Below are positions 18,252 to 27,595 of a stretch of 64,000 nucleotides of DNA, piece by piece. The notes beneath the pieces are model-generated. The model saw nothing but the letters and a program-made list of their open reading frames with translations, was not told where the DNA came from and did not search any database. This DNA is from JAHIVB01 sp964574705 (GTDB lineage: Bacteria > Bacillota_I > Bacilli_A > Izemoplasmatales > Hujiaoplasmataceae). Where the stretch lies: NCBI GenBank assembly GCA_964574705.1, contig CAZNOO010000004.1, positions 1 to 64,000 on the forward strand, in the 5' to 3' direction. Position 1 is the first letter of the stretch; every line of letters starts with the position of its first letter. The position numbers were made by a program, and so were the translations under genes.

Positions 18252-18282
18252 AAAAGAAAAGCCGAAAATTATCGGCTTTTAA
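18252..18282 (-). terminator. Terminator after the membrane protein at 18299
   Basis: AAAAGCCGA and TCGGCTTTT arms with a six-base loop, 19 bases past the stop codon on the minus strand. Confidence 0.75.
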
Positions 18283-18298
18283 AAGTATATTGTTTGAA

Positions 18299-19060
18299 TT
18301 AGTCCGCTACTTTGTTTTGAACTGAACCGCCCGAAGTCATGCGATCTCCAGAGATAACCCAATAACTAGTGGTACAATCGTAGTACTCCATTGCGGGACA
18401 AGTTTCTTCAACAAGATCAATGTGACTTCCGCTTTGTACCCAGTGTCCAGTATACGAAGGAGCTGTTTCGTCAAAGGCAGTATCATATTCTACAAATGTT
18501 CCATCATCATAGAATATATACGTGCATCTTTCTTCATACCCTTCTAATTTCCATGTGCCAACTGGGGACGCCGCAAACAGATTTCCTGTAATCAAAGAGA
18601 TGAACAAGATGATGAAGACGATGATGACAATTCCACCACCTACCGCGACGAATGGCTGTTGCTTCTTTGGAACTTTCTCCATCCATTTACTGAGTTTCGC
18701 AACCCATGGACTCATGGGTGCGGTCTGCGTTGTGACTGAAGGAGAGAAATTGGTATTTTCAACTGACGCAGATGGAGTGTTCGTTCCAGTTGGAGATGAA
18801 CTCTCGATTCCACCTTGTGAAACCGAAGTTTGGGGACGCGTGGAAGGTGTGTTTCCAATCTTTTTGAGTCTAAAGAACCCAGAGATGATGAAGGCAATGG
18901 TAAGCCCAGCAACAAGGATGCCCTGTGTTGTATTTGCTCCTCCATTCGCAAAGAAAATGATTAATACGAAAAGCATCAAAATCATTACAACGATGGTGAC
19001 AATCTTAGAAGTTTGATTCGCTTTTTTTTGATCTTTCATGGACTTTCTCTTTTCAGTCAA
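18299..19060 (-). CDS. Membrane protein with C-terminal lipocalin-like domain, unknown
   Basis: 253 residues. Two N-terminal membrane helices (about 20-40 and 45-65), a low-complexity Ser/Thr/Pro/Gln linker (70-115), a third helix (about 138-162), then an exported-looking domain beginning SPVGTWKLEGYEERCTYIFYDDGTF with GHWVQSGSHIDLVEE. The G-x-W-x3-(strand)-F-x3-G-x-(Y/F) pattern is that of small lipocalin-like or DUF5640-type domains. Four Cys in the C-terminal domain could pair if it lies outside. I do not recognise a specific function. It stands alone between two terminators. Confidence 0.65.
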   Translation of the reverse strand: MTEKRKSMKDQKKANQTSKIVTIVVMILMLFVLIIFFANGGANTTQGILVAGLTIAFIISGFFRLKKIGNTPSTRPQTSVSQGGIESSSPTGTNTPSASVENTNFSPSVTTQTAPMSPWVAKLSKWMEKVPKKQQPFVAVGGGIVIIVFIILFISLITGNLFAASPVGTWKLEGYEERCTYIFYDDGTFVEYDTAFDETAPSYTGHWVQSGSHIDLVEETCPAMEYYDCTTSYWVISGDRMTSGGSVQNKVAD

Positions 19061-19180
19061 TCGATGATTAATTCTTCGATGTGCAACTCGATTATAGCAC
19101 CAATATAGACACTTTACAATACAACATTATTGAGATTTGAAAACTATTTTTTAGTTGCTTTTTAAATGAAAAATCATAGA

Positions 19181-19219
19181 AAAACGGAAATAGATTTTGA
19201 AGTCATTTCCGTTTTTTTT
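19181..19219 (-). terminator. Terminator after folC
   Basis: Eleven-base arms AAAACGGAAAT / ATTTCCGTTTT with a 13-base loop, 20 bases past the folC stop on the minus strand, flanked by a T run. Confidence 0.75.
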
Positions 19220-19238
19220 TGATTGAATTAATACAAAT

Positions 19239-20507
19239 TTATTTCTCTACGACGAACAATTTTCGAGCTTCTGAAATGAAATAAAGAGAACCCGTAATGA
19301 GGAGAATTTCGTCTTTATTCAAATCGGACAATGAATCAATGGCTTCTTTGAAGTCTTCATGAATATATTTCCTTGGATGATGGCTTTCCTCATATAAAGT
19401 CAAAGCGTCTGCTCTTCTTGGATACTCAATTTGAGTAAAGTGGAATTCATCGACAATCTGATCAAGTTCATGGATAACTTTCTCATGTTCTTTGTCTTTC
19501 ATCATGCAAAGCAAGCACTTGATTTTCTTTCCCGGGTACATCATTTTAACCGTTTCTTCCAGAGAAGCAAATCCACCGGTATTGTGTGCGCCGTCTAGGA
19601 TAATGTTGTGATTAAAAATCTCGAATCTTCCTGGCCAAAATGTATTGAAAAGTCCTTGTTTGACTGCTTCTTCGGATACTTCTTTTTTTAAGAACGGTTT
19701 TAGATAATCGATGACTTCAACAGCAAGTGCCCCGTTTTTTACTTGATGAATTCCTGGAAGTTTTACAGTATAGGAGATTCCTTTGTAGTTAAATTTAGTA
19801 ATTTCACCGACTTCGATGTCCTTGATCTTTGCGTAATCGACTCTTGTTAGGGAAGCATTCTTGGATTTTGTATAATCTTCAAACAATTGGAACAAGCATT
19901 CGTTTTGGTCGCTAGTGACTAGCGCTCCATTTTGTTTAACGATTCCAAGTTTATTTAGAGCGATGCTTTCCAAGGTGTCCCCGAGCTGTTTCATATGATC
20001 ATACGAAATGTTGGTAATAACGGAGACCAGTGGTGTGATGACATTGGTTGCGTCTAAGATTCCACCGAGTCCGACTTCGATTACACCAATTTCGATTTGC
20101 TTTTCCTTGAAATATAGAAAAGCCATGAGTGTCAAAATTTCAAAGAATGTAATCGCTTCTTGGTATTGTTCATAAACAAAATCCCAAAGTTCTTTGATTC
20201 TGTTTGCATAGAGAATGATGTCTTCATCTGAGATGTAGTCTTGGTTTATCGTAATTCGTTCGTTGAATTTGACAACATAAGGGGAAATGTAAAGTCCAAC
20301 CTTGTAGCCAGCTTCAACTAAGATGTTTTTGATGTAAGATGCGGTAGAGCCTTTGCCATTGGTCCCTGCAACGTGAATTGTAGGATAGGCTCTTTGGGGA
20401 TGTCCAAGAATTTCACAGGCAATCTCCATTCTTTTTAAATCGAGTTTATCACCGAAACGGTGAGAATTCTCAATCCAGTCTTTGGCTTCTGTGAGTGTAT
20501 TAAACAT
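19239..20507 (-). CDS. folC: Folylpolyglutamate synthase / dihydrofolate synthase
   Basis: 422 residues, Mur-ligase fold. ATP-binding loop HVAGTNGKGSTASY near residue 45, FNERITINQDYIS, EVGLGGILDATNVITP, and NIILDGAHNTGGF in the C-terminal domain. It adds glutamates to folates and, in many bacteria, also makes dihydrofolate from dihydropteroate. It lies one base after valS, an arrangement (valS-folC) conserved in Firmicutes, and ends the T-box-controlled nudix-valS-folC unit. Confidence 0.94.
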   Translation of the reverse strand: MFNTLTEAKDWIENSHRFGDKLDLKRMEIACEILGHPQRAYPTIHVAGTNGKGSTASYIKNILVEAGYKVGLYISPYVVKFNERITINQDYISDEDIILYANRIKELWDFVYEQYQEAITFFEILTLMAFLYFKEKQIEIGVIEVGLGGILDATNVITPLVSVITNISYDHMKQLGDTLESIALNKLGIVKQNGALVTSDQNECLFQLFEDYTKSKNASLTRVDYAKIKDIEVGEITKFNYKGISYTVKLPGIHQVKNGALAVEVIDYLKPFLKKEVSEEAVKQGLFNTFWPGRFEIFNHNIILDGAHNTGGFASLEETVKMMYPGKKIKCLLCMMKDKEHEKVIHELDQIVDEFHFTQIEYPRRADALTLYEESHHPRKYIHEDFKEAIDSLSDLNKDEILLITGSLYFISEARKLFVVEK

Positions 20508-20508
20508 G

Positions 20509-23094
20509 TTAGCTCTTGAGTTCCTCCAACCTTTTTAATGTTTCTTCATGTGCTTGAAGATATTGATTGTATTTGCTCGTTTCTTCATCGATTTTCGACT
20601 GTGGTGCTTTTGAAAGGAAACTAGGGTTTTCAAGCATTTTTTTCGATCTCAAAAGTTCGTTTTCAAGTGCAGAACGTTCTCTTTCTAGTTTCTTTATTTC
20701 TTCTTCGATATCAACCAATTTTCCAAGCGGAATAAATACCGTCATCTCTGGTAAAATGACTGATAGGGCATCGCCATCAAACATGGCATCTTCTGATATT
20801 TCAAACAATCCTGGATTTAAGAATTTGTTGATATAGTGAATGTTCTCCAAGATGAATTGAATCACTTCAGGATTACTTGCCTTGACATAGAGGTCAATTG
20901 GTTTTGTATAGGATACGTTATAATCATTGCGAATCGTACGAATGCTCTTGATGAGCTCAAAGAAATATTCTTTTGCTTTTGCAACTTCATAGACCTTTTC
21001 CGTTGGAACAGGCCACTTGGAAATCATGATGGATACTTCTTTATGTGGTAATAATAAATAAAGTTCTTCCGTAACGAAAGGCATGATTGGGTGAAGAAGT
21101 TTGATGATTGATTTCAGTACCGTTAAAAGTACGGATTTCGTTTTGGTTGTTGTTTGAGATAGTTTTGCCATCTCGATATACCATGAAGCAAAATCGTTCC
21201 AGGTGAAGTTATAGATGACTTTGGCTGCTTCGGTGAAATCGAATGATTCATAGAACTTATCGCTTTCGATAATCGTTTCATTGAGTTTATTTAAAATCCA
21301 TTGATCTGCAAAGTCGAGTTCTGAATCATTAATCTGAATCTCTTCCGTCTGAACATCTTCGGTATTCATCAAAACGTATCTGGAAATGTTCCAAAGTTTG
21401 TTGATGAAGTTCCAACTGGATTCTACTTTTTCAACTTCATATCTTAAATCAAGTCCCGGAGCGGAATTCGTAGTAATGAAATAGCGTAGTGCATCTGCGC
21501 CGTACTCGCCGATGACTTCAATTGGGTCTACGCCGTTACCTAGAGATTTAGACATTTTTCTTCCATCGGTCGCCCGAATTAATCCGTGGATTACGCATTT
21601 TTCAAATGGAGACGCTCCGGTGAATTCCAATCCTTGGAAAATCATTCTCGCTACCCAAAAAAAGATGATGTCATATCCCGTAACCATGACGGAATTTGGA
21701 TAATATCGTTCAAAATCGTCAGTATGTTGTGGCCATCCGAGTGTCGAGAAAGGCCATAATGCCGATGAAAACCAAGTATCGAGAACATCTTCGTCTTGAA
21801 CGAATCCAGGCTCAGTAGGCGGTGTTTTCCCGCAATAGATTTCATCGCCACGATACCATACCGGAATTCGGTGTCCCCACCATAGTTGTCTGGAAATGCA
21901 CCAGTCTTCAATGCCTTCCATCCAATGGGAGAATATCTTTTCAAAACGATCTGGGACAAACTCTACTTTGCTCATTGAAAGTGCATTATCCGCAAGTTCT
22001 TTCATTCTGACAAACCATTGTTTGGATAGTCTGGGTTCAACAATGACGCCGGTCCGTTCGGAATGTCCTACATTATGAAGAATGGGATCGATTTTGACGA
22101 GTAATCCTAATTTTTTTAAATCTTCTACGACTTGTTTTCGGCAATCGAATCTTGGGAGTCCCTGATATTTGTGGGCTCTTTCATTCATCGTACCGTCTTC
22201 GTTCATACATAAAGGCATTTCAAGTTGGTGTCTTTTCCCAACTTGGAAGTCGTTAGGGTCATGCGCAGGCGTGACTTTGACAACACCCGTTCCAAATTCT
22301 CTATCGACATATTCATCGGCGATGACTTCAATTACGGTATCGGTCGTGGGAATATAGACCTTCTTGCCAATAAAGGATTGAAAACGCTCATCACGAGGAT
22401 GAACCATCAATGCAGAATCTCCAAACATGGTTTCAGGCCTTGTGGACGCAACGGTGAGTCCACCGTCTCCGTCCACAAAAGGATAAGTATAGTAATAGAG
22501 CGCACCTTTGACTTCTTGGTGCTCGATTTCAATATTGGAAAGGGCTGTTTTGGCTTCAATGTCCCAGTTGATGATTCGCTCACCCTGATAAATATAACCT
22601 TTTTCGTACAAATCAACGAAAACGGTTTTTACAGCTTCGCTTAATCCTTCATCCAGCGTGAACCTCTCTTTGGAATAATCGAGAGATAATCCCATTGATT
22701 TCCATTGCTCGCGAATGAATTTGGCATATTCTTCTTTCCATGCCCATGCAACTTCGAGGTATTTTTCTCTACCAAGTTCATAACGATTGATTCCTTCAGA
22801 ACGCAGTTTTTGATCTACTTTTGCCTGCGTGGCAATTCCTGCATGGTCCATTCCAGGTAAATATAGAGCATCAAAGCCCTGCATTCTTTTTCTTCGGATG
22901 ATGATGTCCTGAATGGTGTTGTCCCAAGTATGTCCGAGATGAAGTTTTCCGGTGACGTTGGGTGGTGGAATCACGATCGTAAATGGTTTTTTAGATAGAT
23001 CTCCACTTGAGAACAATTTATTCTCGAGCCAAAAGTCATATTTCCCGGTTTCAACTTTTTTAAAGTCGTATTTTGGTTCCATCGTTTTATTCAT
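20509..23094 (-). CDS. valS: Valyl-tRNA synthetase
   Basis: 861 residues, class I synthetase. HIGH motif in PPPNVTGKLHLGHTWDNTIQD, editing domain with TVASTRPETMFGD, KMSKSLGN in the second half of the catalytic domain, and a C-terminal coiled-coil arm (about 800-861) typical of ValRS. Charges tRNA-Val. Its start overlaps the nudix gene by eight bases, and both follow a valine-type T-box leader, so transcription should rise when uncharged tRNA-Val accumulates. Confidence 0.97.
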   Translation of the reverse strand: MNKTMEPKYDFKKVETGKYDFWLENKLFSSGDLSKKPFTIVIPPPNVTGKLHLGHTWDNTIQDIIIRRKRMQGFDALYLPGMDHAGIATQAKVDQKLRSEGINRYELGREKYLEVAWAWKEEYAKFIREQWKSMGLSLDYSKERFTLDEGLSEAVKTVFVDLYEKGYIYQGERIINWDIEAKTALSNIEIEHQEVKGALYYYTYPFVDGDGGLTVASTRPETMFGDSALMVHPRDERFQSFIGKKVYIPTTDTVIEVIADEYVDREFGTGVVKVTPAHDPNDFQVGKRHQLEMPLCMNEDGTMNERAHKYQGLPRFDCRKQVVEDLKKLGLLVKIDPILHNVGHSERTGVIVEPRLSKQWFVRMKELADNALSMSKVEFVPDRFEKIFSHWMEGIEDWCISRQLWWGHRIPVWYRGDEIYCGKTPPTEPGFVQDEDVLDTWFSSALWPFSTLGWPQHTDDFERYYPNSVMVTGYDIIFFWVARMIFQGLEFTGASPFEKCVIHGLIRATDGRKMSKSLGNGVDPIEVIGEYGADALRYFITTNSAPGLDLRYEVEKVESSWNFINKLWNISRYVLMNTEDVQTEEIQINDSELDFADQWILNKLNETIIESDKFYESFDFTEAAKVIYNFTWNDFASWYIEMAKLSQTTTKTKSVLLTVLKSIIKLLHPIMPFVTEELYLLLPHKEVSIMISKWPVPTEKVYEVAKAKEYFFELIKSIRTIRNDYNVSYTKPIDLYVKASNPEVIQFILENIHYINKFLNPGLFEISEDAMFDGDALSVILPEMTVFIPLGKLVDIEEEIKKLERERSALENELLRSKKMLENPSFLSKAPQSKIDEETSKYNQYLQAHEETLKRLEELKS

Positions 23095-23563
23095 AGGTTT
23101 TACCCTCCACTAAATGATTTTTGTTTTGAAAGAAAGCGTGTATTGCGTCAATATTGTCTTGTGTATGGATATGAGGCAATTTGTCTGAATCGAAATATCT
23201 AAATTCTAAAGACTCTTCGTCATTGACTCTAAGGTCTCCACCGATGACTTCGGCTGCGAATGAAAATGCAAACACTTTGGCTTTATCAGTAACTCTCCAT
23301 GTCATGCACGGATTGACGAATATTCCTAGAAATCTTGTCAGACGAACATCGAGGTTGGTTTCTTCTTTGACTTCTCTGATGGCACCTTCTTCGATAGACT
23401 CTTCGAGTTCAAGCAACCCTCCAGGGAGCCCCCAAAGATGATTGTCGCTCCTTTTTTGAAGCAAGACTTGATTCAACTCATTCACAATGACGACGGACGT
23501 CGCATTGAGGATGATGAAGGTATCTCCGACCAATTGTCTGATTGTTTTGATATAGCTTTCCAT
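23087..23563 (-). CDS. NUDIX hydrolase
   Basis: 158 residues. Complete Nudix box GGLLELEESIEEGAIREVKEETN (Gx5Ex7REUxEExGU) with WGLPGG just before it. Such enzymes hydrolyse nucleoside diphosphates linked to another moiety; the substrate is unknown. Notably it is the first gene after a valine T-box and overlaps valS, so its level is tied to tRNA-Val charging. Confidence 0.87.
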   Translation of the reverse strand: MESYIKTIRQLVGDTFIILNATSVVIVNELNQVLLQKRSDNHLWGLPGGLLELEESIEEGAIREVKEETNLDVRLTRFLGIFVNPCMTWRVTDKAKVFAFSFAAEVIGGDLRVNDEESLEFRYFDSDKLPHIHTQDNIDAIHAFFQNKNHLVEGKTYE

Positions 23564-23585
23564 AGTTGCCTCCTCTAAATAAATA

Positions 23586-23775
23586 AAAAAAAATCACCCT
23601 CAAAAGGACGACTTTGCGCGTTACCACCTTAATTCCAGATTGCTCTGGCACTCCATTCCTTAACGCGGAGAACGAACGGGGTTACTTCAGTTCACCCAGT
23701 CTACTCGATGGCGACATTCCACAAAACCCTAGGTAAACTTTCACCAACCGTTTACTCGCTTTTTACCGGGTGCCG
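23586..23775 (-). promoter_or_regulatory. T-box leader, valine-type, upstream of nudix-valS-folC
   Basis: On the minus strand the T-box core reads AAGGTGGTAACGCG, followed by a terminator hairpin (GTCGTCCT / AGGGTGAT with wobbles) and a T run. Stem I base pairs CACCCGGT with ACTGGGTG, a distal stem pairs GTAAAC with GTTTAC, and the candidate specifier is GTC (Val) at 23713-23715 in AATGTCGCC. The UGGU bulge fits tRNA ending ACCA. The core has A where most T-boxes have C (UGGUAAC), matched by CGCGTTA opposite TAACGCG. Stem I extends into the last codons of the upstream methyltransferase gene. Confidence 0.85.
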
Positions 23776-24480
23776 TGTACTCTTCCACTTCGTTGTATTT
23801 GATTTGTATTTTACCAAATTATCTTCGTATTGTAAAGCATATTCATGATAATTTTCGATGACGATGATTCCACAAGTCTCACTGACTTGTAGGAAAGACA
23901 TCGAGAGATGATTTTTGATTCTCGAAACAAGTTGATTATATACATGATAATGATGGTCATGGTCCCATGTTTCCATTCGGTCCTCATAGGCGTGTTTCTT
24001 AGAAATATCATCAAGGAATATGACATCAGCAAGGATTATCTTGCCAAAGGGTGACAAGTACCTTAAGTAATAATGGATTAATTCGATTAAGGCATCCACG
24101 TTTAGATGGCGGATGGTATAAGTTGAAACGATAAAATCAAATTGTTTTTCCTCAAGACTATCTGGCAATCCTTTCAGAAAATCATATTCGTAAAGGTTGC
24201 TTTCGGGTATTTTTAGTTTTGCGATTTCAAGCATCGATTTAGAAAAATCAATTCCGGAAAGTTCCATTCTTTCTGGCATGATATTCATGTATAACTCTGC
24301 GGTACCTATTCCAAGGTCAAGTATTTTCATGGATTCGCTCTTCGAGTGTTCTTCCATGTAATTTGCGACAACGGATAACAAATTTGAATATCCGTCATAC
24401 GGAAAAATCGAAAGTTTGTCCATTTCGCTGACTTCTTGATCATATCGGGAAGCTATTTTGTCATAATATTTCTCGAGCAC
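23752..24480 (-). CDS. Class I SAM-dependent methyltransferase, substrate unknown
   Basis: 242 residues from a GTG start. Rossmann methyltransferase motif I is MKILDLGIGTAELY (about 51-64), motif II GIDFSKSMLEIAK, and the motif IV region FDFIVSTYTIRHLN. It resembles the UbiE/YrrT-like group of Methyltransf_25 proteins, but the substrate cannot be assigned. It follows engB by 11 bases. Its last codons overlap the valine T-box stem I, which limits how this end can evolve. Confidence 0.75.
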   Translation of the reverse strand: MLEKYYDKIASRYDQEVSEMDKLSIFPYDGYSNLLSVVANYMEEHSKSESMKILDLGIGTAELYMNIMPERMELSGIDFSKSMLEIAKLKIPESNLYEYDFLKGLPDSLEEKQFDFIVSTYTIRHLNVDALIELIHYYLRYLSPFGKIILADVIFLDDISKKHAYEDRMETWDHDHHYHVYNQLVSRIKNHLSMSFLQVSETCGIIVIENYHEYALQYEDNLVKYKSNTTKWKSTRHPVKSE

Positions 24481-24491
24481 GGTATCACCTT

Positions 24492-25082
24492 CTAGTTACT
24501 GGGTAATAATCTATCGATTTCGGTAAGGATTTCTTCTTGATTTTCTTTGGTTACGGAAGAAAACAAAAACAACTTGTCCATCTCATTCCACTGGAGTTTG
24601 GCTTTGATTTCTTTGACACTCTTTGCTCTTTGGTTCGAGGAAAGTTTGTCCGCTTTTGTCATGATAAATAAGATTGGAATTCCCTTCTGACGAAAGTAAT
24701 TGATCATAATCAAATCGTCTGAAGTCGGAAGATGTCTGATATCAAGGAGCTGGATTGCTCTGGTGAGCGATTTTGAATTTTCTAAATAGTTTTCAATCGT
24801 GTACTGAAACGATTCCTTCATATCTTTTGATACTTTAGCATAACCATATCCTGGGATATCGACGAAATAAAATCGATCATTGATTAAAAAGAAATTGACA
24901 AGCCTTGTTTTACCGGGTGTTGAAGAGACTTTTGCAATCTTTTTTCGGTTCAGAATCGCATTGATGAAAGAAGATTTTCCGACGTTGCTTCTTCCGGCAA
25001 GGACGATTTGAGGAAGTCCGTCAGTCGGATATTGACTGGTTTCAACTGCGGATCTAATAAATTCAACTTTTTGAATATTCAA
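24492..25082 (-). CDS. engB: Ribosome biogenesis GTPase EngB (YsxC/YihA)
   Basis: 196 residues, the usual length. G1 GRSNVGKSSFINA, switch STPGKTRLVNFF, G3 DIPGYGYAKVS, G4 TKADKL, G5 FSSVTKEN. It acts in late 50S subunit assembly. It lies 22 bases after the RlmI-like gene in the same direction, a translation-related grouping. Confidence 0.96.
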   Translation of the reverse strand: MNIQKVEFIRSAVETSQYPTDGLPQIVLAGRSNVGKSSFINAILNRKKIAKVSSTPGKTRLVNFFLINDRFYFVDIPGYGYAKVSKDMKESFQYTIENYLENSKSLTRAIQLLDIRHLPTSDDLIMINYFRQKGIPILFIMTKADKLSSNQRAKSVKEIKAKLQWNEMDKLFLFSSVTKENQEEILTEIDRLLPSN

Positions 25083-25104
25083 TCAAATCATTCCTTTCTA
25101 GATA

Positions 25105-26268
25105 CTAAAATACACGTAAAACGGCAAGTTTGAGATATAAGGTTTCTTCAGAACCAAGTAGGGTCGGGTGATCGCTTCCTTGGATCCGGAAGTCAATCAT
25201 CTGCGCCACCCTTCCACTGTCGAGTTTGGCTTCTTCTAACATTTCAAAAAACAGCGAAGGGGTTAAGTAGTGAGAACAAGATGCCGTTATCAGTATTCCA
25301 CCCTTGCGAAGGAGTTTCATTGCCTGTAGATTGATTTCTTTATATCCTGAATAAGCTTCTTTCAGCTTGGCCAAGGTTTTTGTGAAAGCGGGAGGGTCGA
25401 GAATAATCAAGTCAAACTGTTTCCCAATTTTCTGATAATCTCGTAATAAATCAAATACATTGGCTTGGGTTACCAAGATGTCGAGATGATTGAGTAACGC
25501 ATTGCGTTCAATTTGATTGCAAGCATGTTTTGACAAATCAACGGCTTCAACACTTTTAGCTCCAGCCATTTTTGCATGAAGTGCAAATTGGCCGATATGA
25601 GAGAAACAGTCAAGAACGTCTTTGTCTTTTGCATATTTTTTTACAAGCAGATGATTGGCTCCTTGATCAAGAAACGCACCGGTTTTCTGCCCGTTGATGA
25701 TATCAATGTTTAATTTGAGGCCTTCTTCATTAATAATAACTTCCTCAGGAATGCTTCCGTAGACACATCCTTTGAATAGCTCTAGTCCCTCTTTTTTTCG
25801 TACTTCAAGGTCACTTCTTTCATAGATGCCCGTCGGATGAAAAATCCGAACCAAGATTCGAATGAACATCTCTTTTAGTTTATCAACACCTAAAGATAAG
25901 ACTTGGATGGATAAAATGTCTCCGTATTTGTCTACTATCAACCCTGGGACGAAATCCGCTTCACCAAATAATGCACGATAATGACTAGTGTATCCCAAAT
26001 CTATTCTTCTTTGATTAGCTTGATTGATTGCCTCAAAGAAATAGTCTTCGTCAATTGTAACATCTTCTCTTGAGATGATTCGAACAAAGATCTTCGAAAG
26101 AGTATTTAAAAATCCTTTACCAAGAAAACGGCCTTCATTAGAATAGACACTGACGATGTCTCCTGAAACGATTTCACCTTCAAGACGTTTCACTTCATTG
26201 TTAAAAACCCAGGAATGACCCTGGAGAATACGGACGTCTTCAGTTGGGTTTAAAAATACTTTCGTCAT
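25105..26268 (-). CDS. RlmI-like 23S rRNA (cytosine-C5) methyltransferase
   Basis: 387 residues. N-terminal PUA-like domain (FLNPTEDVRILQGHSWVFNNEV), middle EEHD-like domain with GLIVDKYGD, and a C-terminal SAM methyltransferase with GAFLDQGANH, VLDCFSHIGQFALHA (motif I) and the catalytic-region LDPPAFTK plus ASCSHYL. This is the RlmI/YwbD layout. It likely modifies 23S rRNA in the cytoplasm. The target base is inferred from the family. Confidence 0.88.
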   Translation of the reverse strand: MTKVFLNPTEDVRILQGHSWVFNNEVKRLEGEIVSGDIVSVYSNEGRFLGKGFLNTLSKIFVRIISREDVTIDEDYFFEAINQANQRRIDLGYTSHYRALFGEADFVPGLIVDKYGDILSIQVLSLGVDKLKEMFIRILVRIFHPTGIYERSDLEVRKKEGLELFKGCVYGSIPEEVIINEEGLKLNIDIINGQKTGAFLDQGANHLLVKKYAKDKDVLDCFSHIGQFALHAKMAGAKSVEAVDLSKHACNQIERNALLNHLDILVTQANVFDLLRDYQKIGKQFDLIILDPPAFTKTLAKLKEAYSGYKEINLQAMKLLRKGGILITASCSHYLTPSLFFEMLEEAKLDSGRVAQMIDFRIQGSDHPTLLGSEETLYLKLAVLRVF

Positions 26269-26323
26269 ATTTGCCTCTCGGTTTCATTATAATCGATTCT
26301 AGGCATTCTTTCAAGAACGTAGA

Positions 26324-27595
26324 TTAAGAATGGTAGATGACTTCGACAATTTTTTCTGGACTGATGAGTTCAACGATTGGAATTAAATCTTCGATTCGGA
26401 AGGATTCAATCGAAGAGATTAATTCATCGATTCTCGTGTCTTTCAGGGCATATTCACTGACGAGTGCACTGGCATTTGATGTTGAGTTGAAGATTTGGAC
26501 GAACTGACCGATGATTTTTCTCTTTTGAATTACAAATCGATCGTTATCCAGTAAAGATGCTTTCATCTCTAACAGCATCGATTTAATCATTGATGCGGTT
26601 TTTTCGGGAGCGGACGTTTCCGCAAACAACAATACATGCGCAAAGGTATCTTCTACGGTCACTGAGAAATCAAAGTTGTTATTAATGGCTTTTTGTTTTT
26701 GTAATTTTTTATAAAACTCGCTTGATTTTGAAAAGAAATTATCCATGAATAGCAAGAGTTTCATTTCTTCCAAAGCAAGTTCTGAAAGTTTCATTTTCGG
26801 AAGATCGAGTCGAATTCCGATCATCACAAATGAATTCATCATGTCTTTTTTAAGAGAGAGAAGGAGGGGGTCTATTTTGCCCGTTTCCGGTTCAATCAAT
26901 GGAGCGACGATTTGATGGGGTCCAAACCGAAAGGTATCCATTTTCGCGTTCACGACGTTTCTGATGAAATTGATGTCGATATCACCACTAATGACAAGAA
27001 GTGCGTTCTCGGGGTGATAGAAGACGTCAAAAGCGGATTGTAAGTAGTCTGCGTCAATCAAAGAGATTGAATCGGTTGTTCCAGCAATATCACTTGATAT
27101 TGGATGATGATTATACATTAGTTTCATCGTGTCATAGTAAAGAGACTGTTCAAGGTCATCTTGATACATTTGAATTTCGGATGAGATGATCTTTCGTTCT
27201 TTTTCGATTTGTTCTGCGTCAAATTCAGGATGAAATACGGTATCAAGCAATAACGTTAATGGTTCTTCAACCGGGCTTGCGGTTGTAAAATAATAAAGGG
27301 TCCTGTTATAAGTTGTATAGGCATTGACGGACGCGCCAAGTTCTGTAAAGGTTTTTGAGATGTCTTTGTCCGTATTTTCAAAAATCATATGTTCAAGAAA
27401 ATGAGCTATACCGTCAGGATAGCGATATTCACCGGTGGAATTTTTGACGGTGACGTCAATCGATCCAAAAGCGATTTGCAAGGAAACACTGGTCTTGACG
27501 AATCCTTTTTTTGGTAGGATACGAACATTCAGTCCATTGCTTGCGACAAATTCAACGATGGTTTCGTGAAGAGGTTCAAGATGAATTGTTTTCAA
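26324..27595 (-). CDS. yfmH: M16 peptidase, YfmH-type (active partner)
   Basis: 423 residues, two M16 repeats. The inverted zinc motif is intact: HFLEHMIFENT (HxxEH near residue 65) with the downstream Glu in the ERKIISSEIQMYQDD segment. It overlaps its partner yfmF by four bases. In Firmicutes YfmF/YfmH act together (YmfF/YmfH in B. subtilis nomenclature), and one such pair has been tied to EF-P modification. A specific role here is not shown by sequence. Confidence 0.88.
   Translation of the reverse strand: MKTIHLEPLHETIVEFVASNGLNVRILPKKGFVKTSVSLQIAFGSIDVTVKNSTGEYRYPDGIAHFLEHMIFENTDKDISKTFTELGASVNAYTTYNRTLYYFTTASPVEEPLTLLLDTVFHPEFDAEQIEKERKIISSEIQMYQDDLEQSLYYDTMKLMYNHHPISSDIAGTTDSISLIDADYLQSAFDVFYHPENALLVISGDIDINFIRNVVNAKMDTFRFGPHQIVAPLIEPETGKIDPLLLSLKKDMMNSFVMIGIRLDLPKMKLSELALEEMKLLLFMDNFFSKSSEFYKKLQKQKAINNNFDFSVTVEDTFAHVLLFAETSAPEKTASMIKSMLLEMKASLLDNDRFVIQKRKIIGQFVQIFNSTSNASALVSEYALKDTRIDELISSIESFRIEDLIPIVELISPEKIVEVIYHS

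Noticed and set aside
18522..19016. Plus-strand open frame of 164 codons opposite the membrane protein at 18299
   Set aside because: Antisense shadow of a gene with clear helices and domain pattern; no ribosome site or family resemblance.
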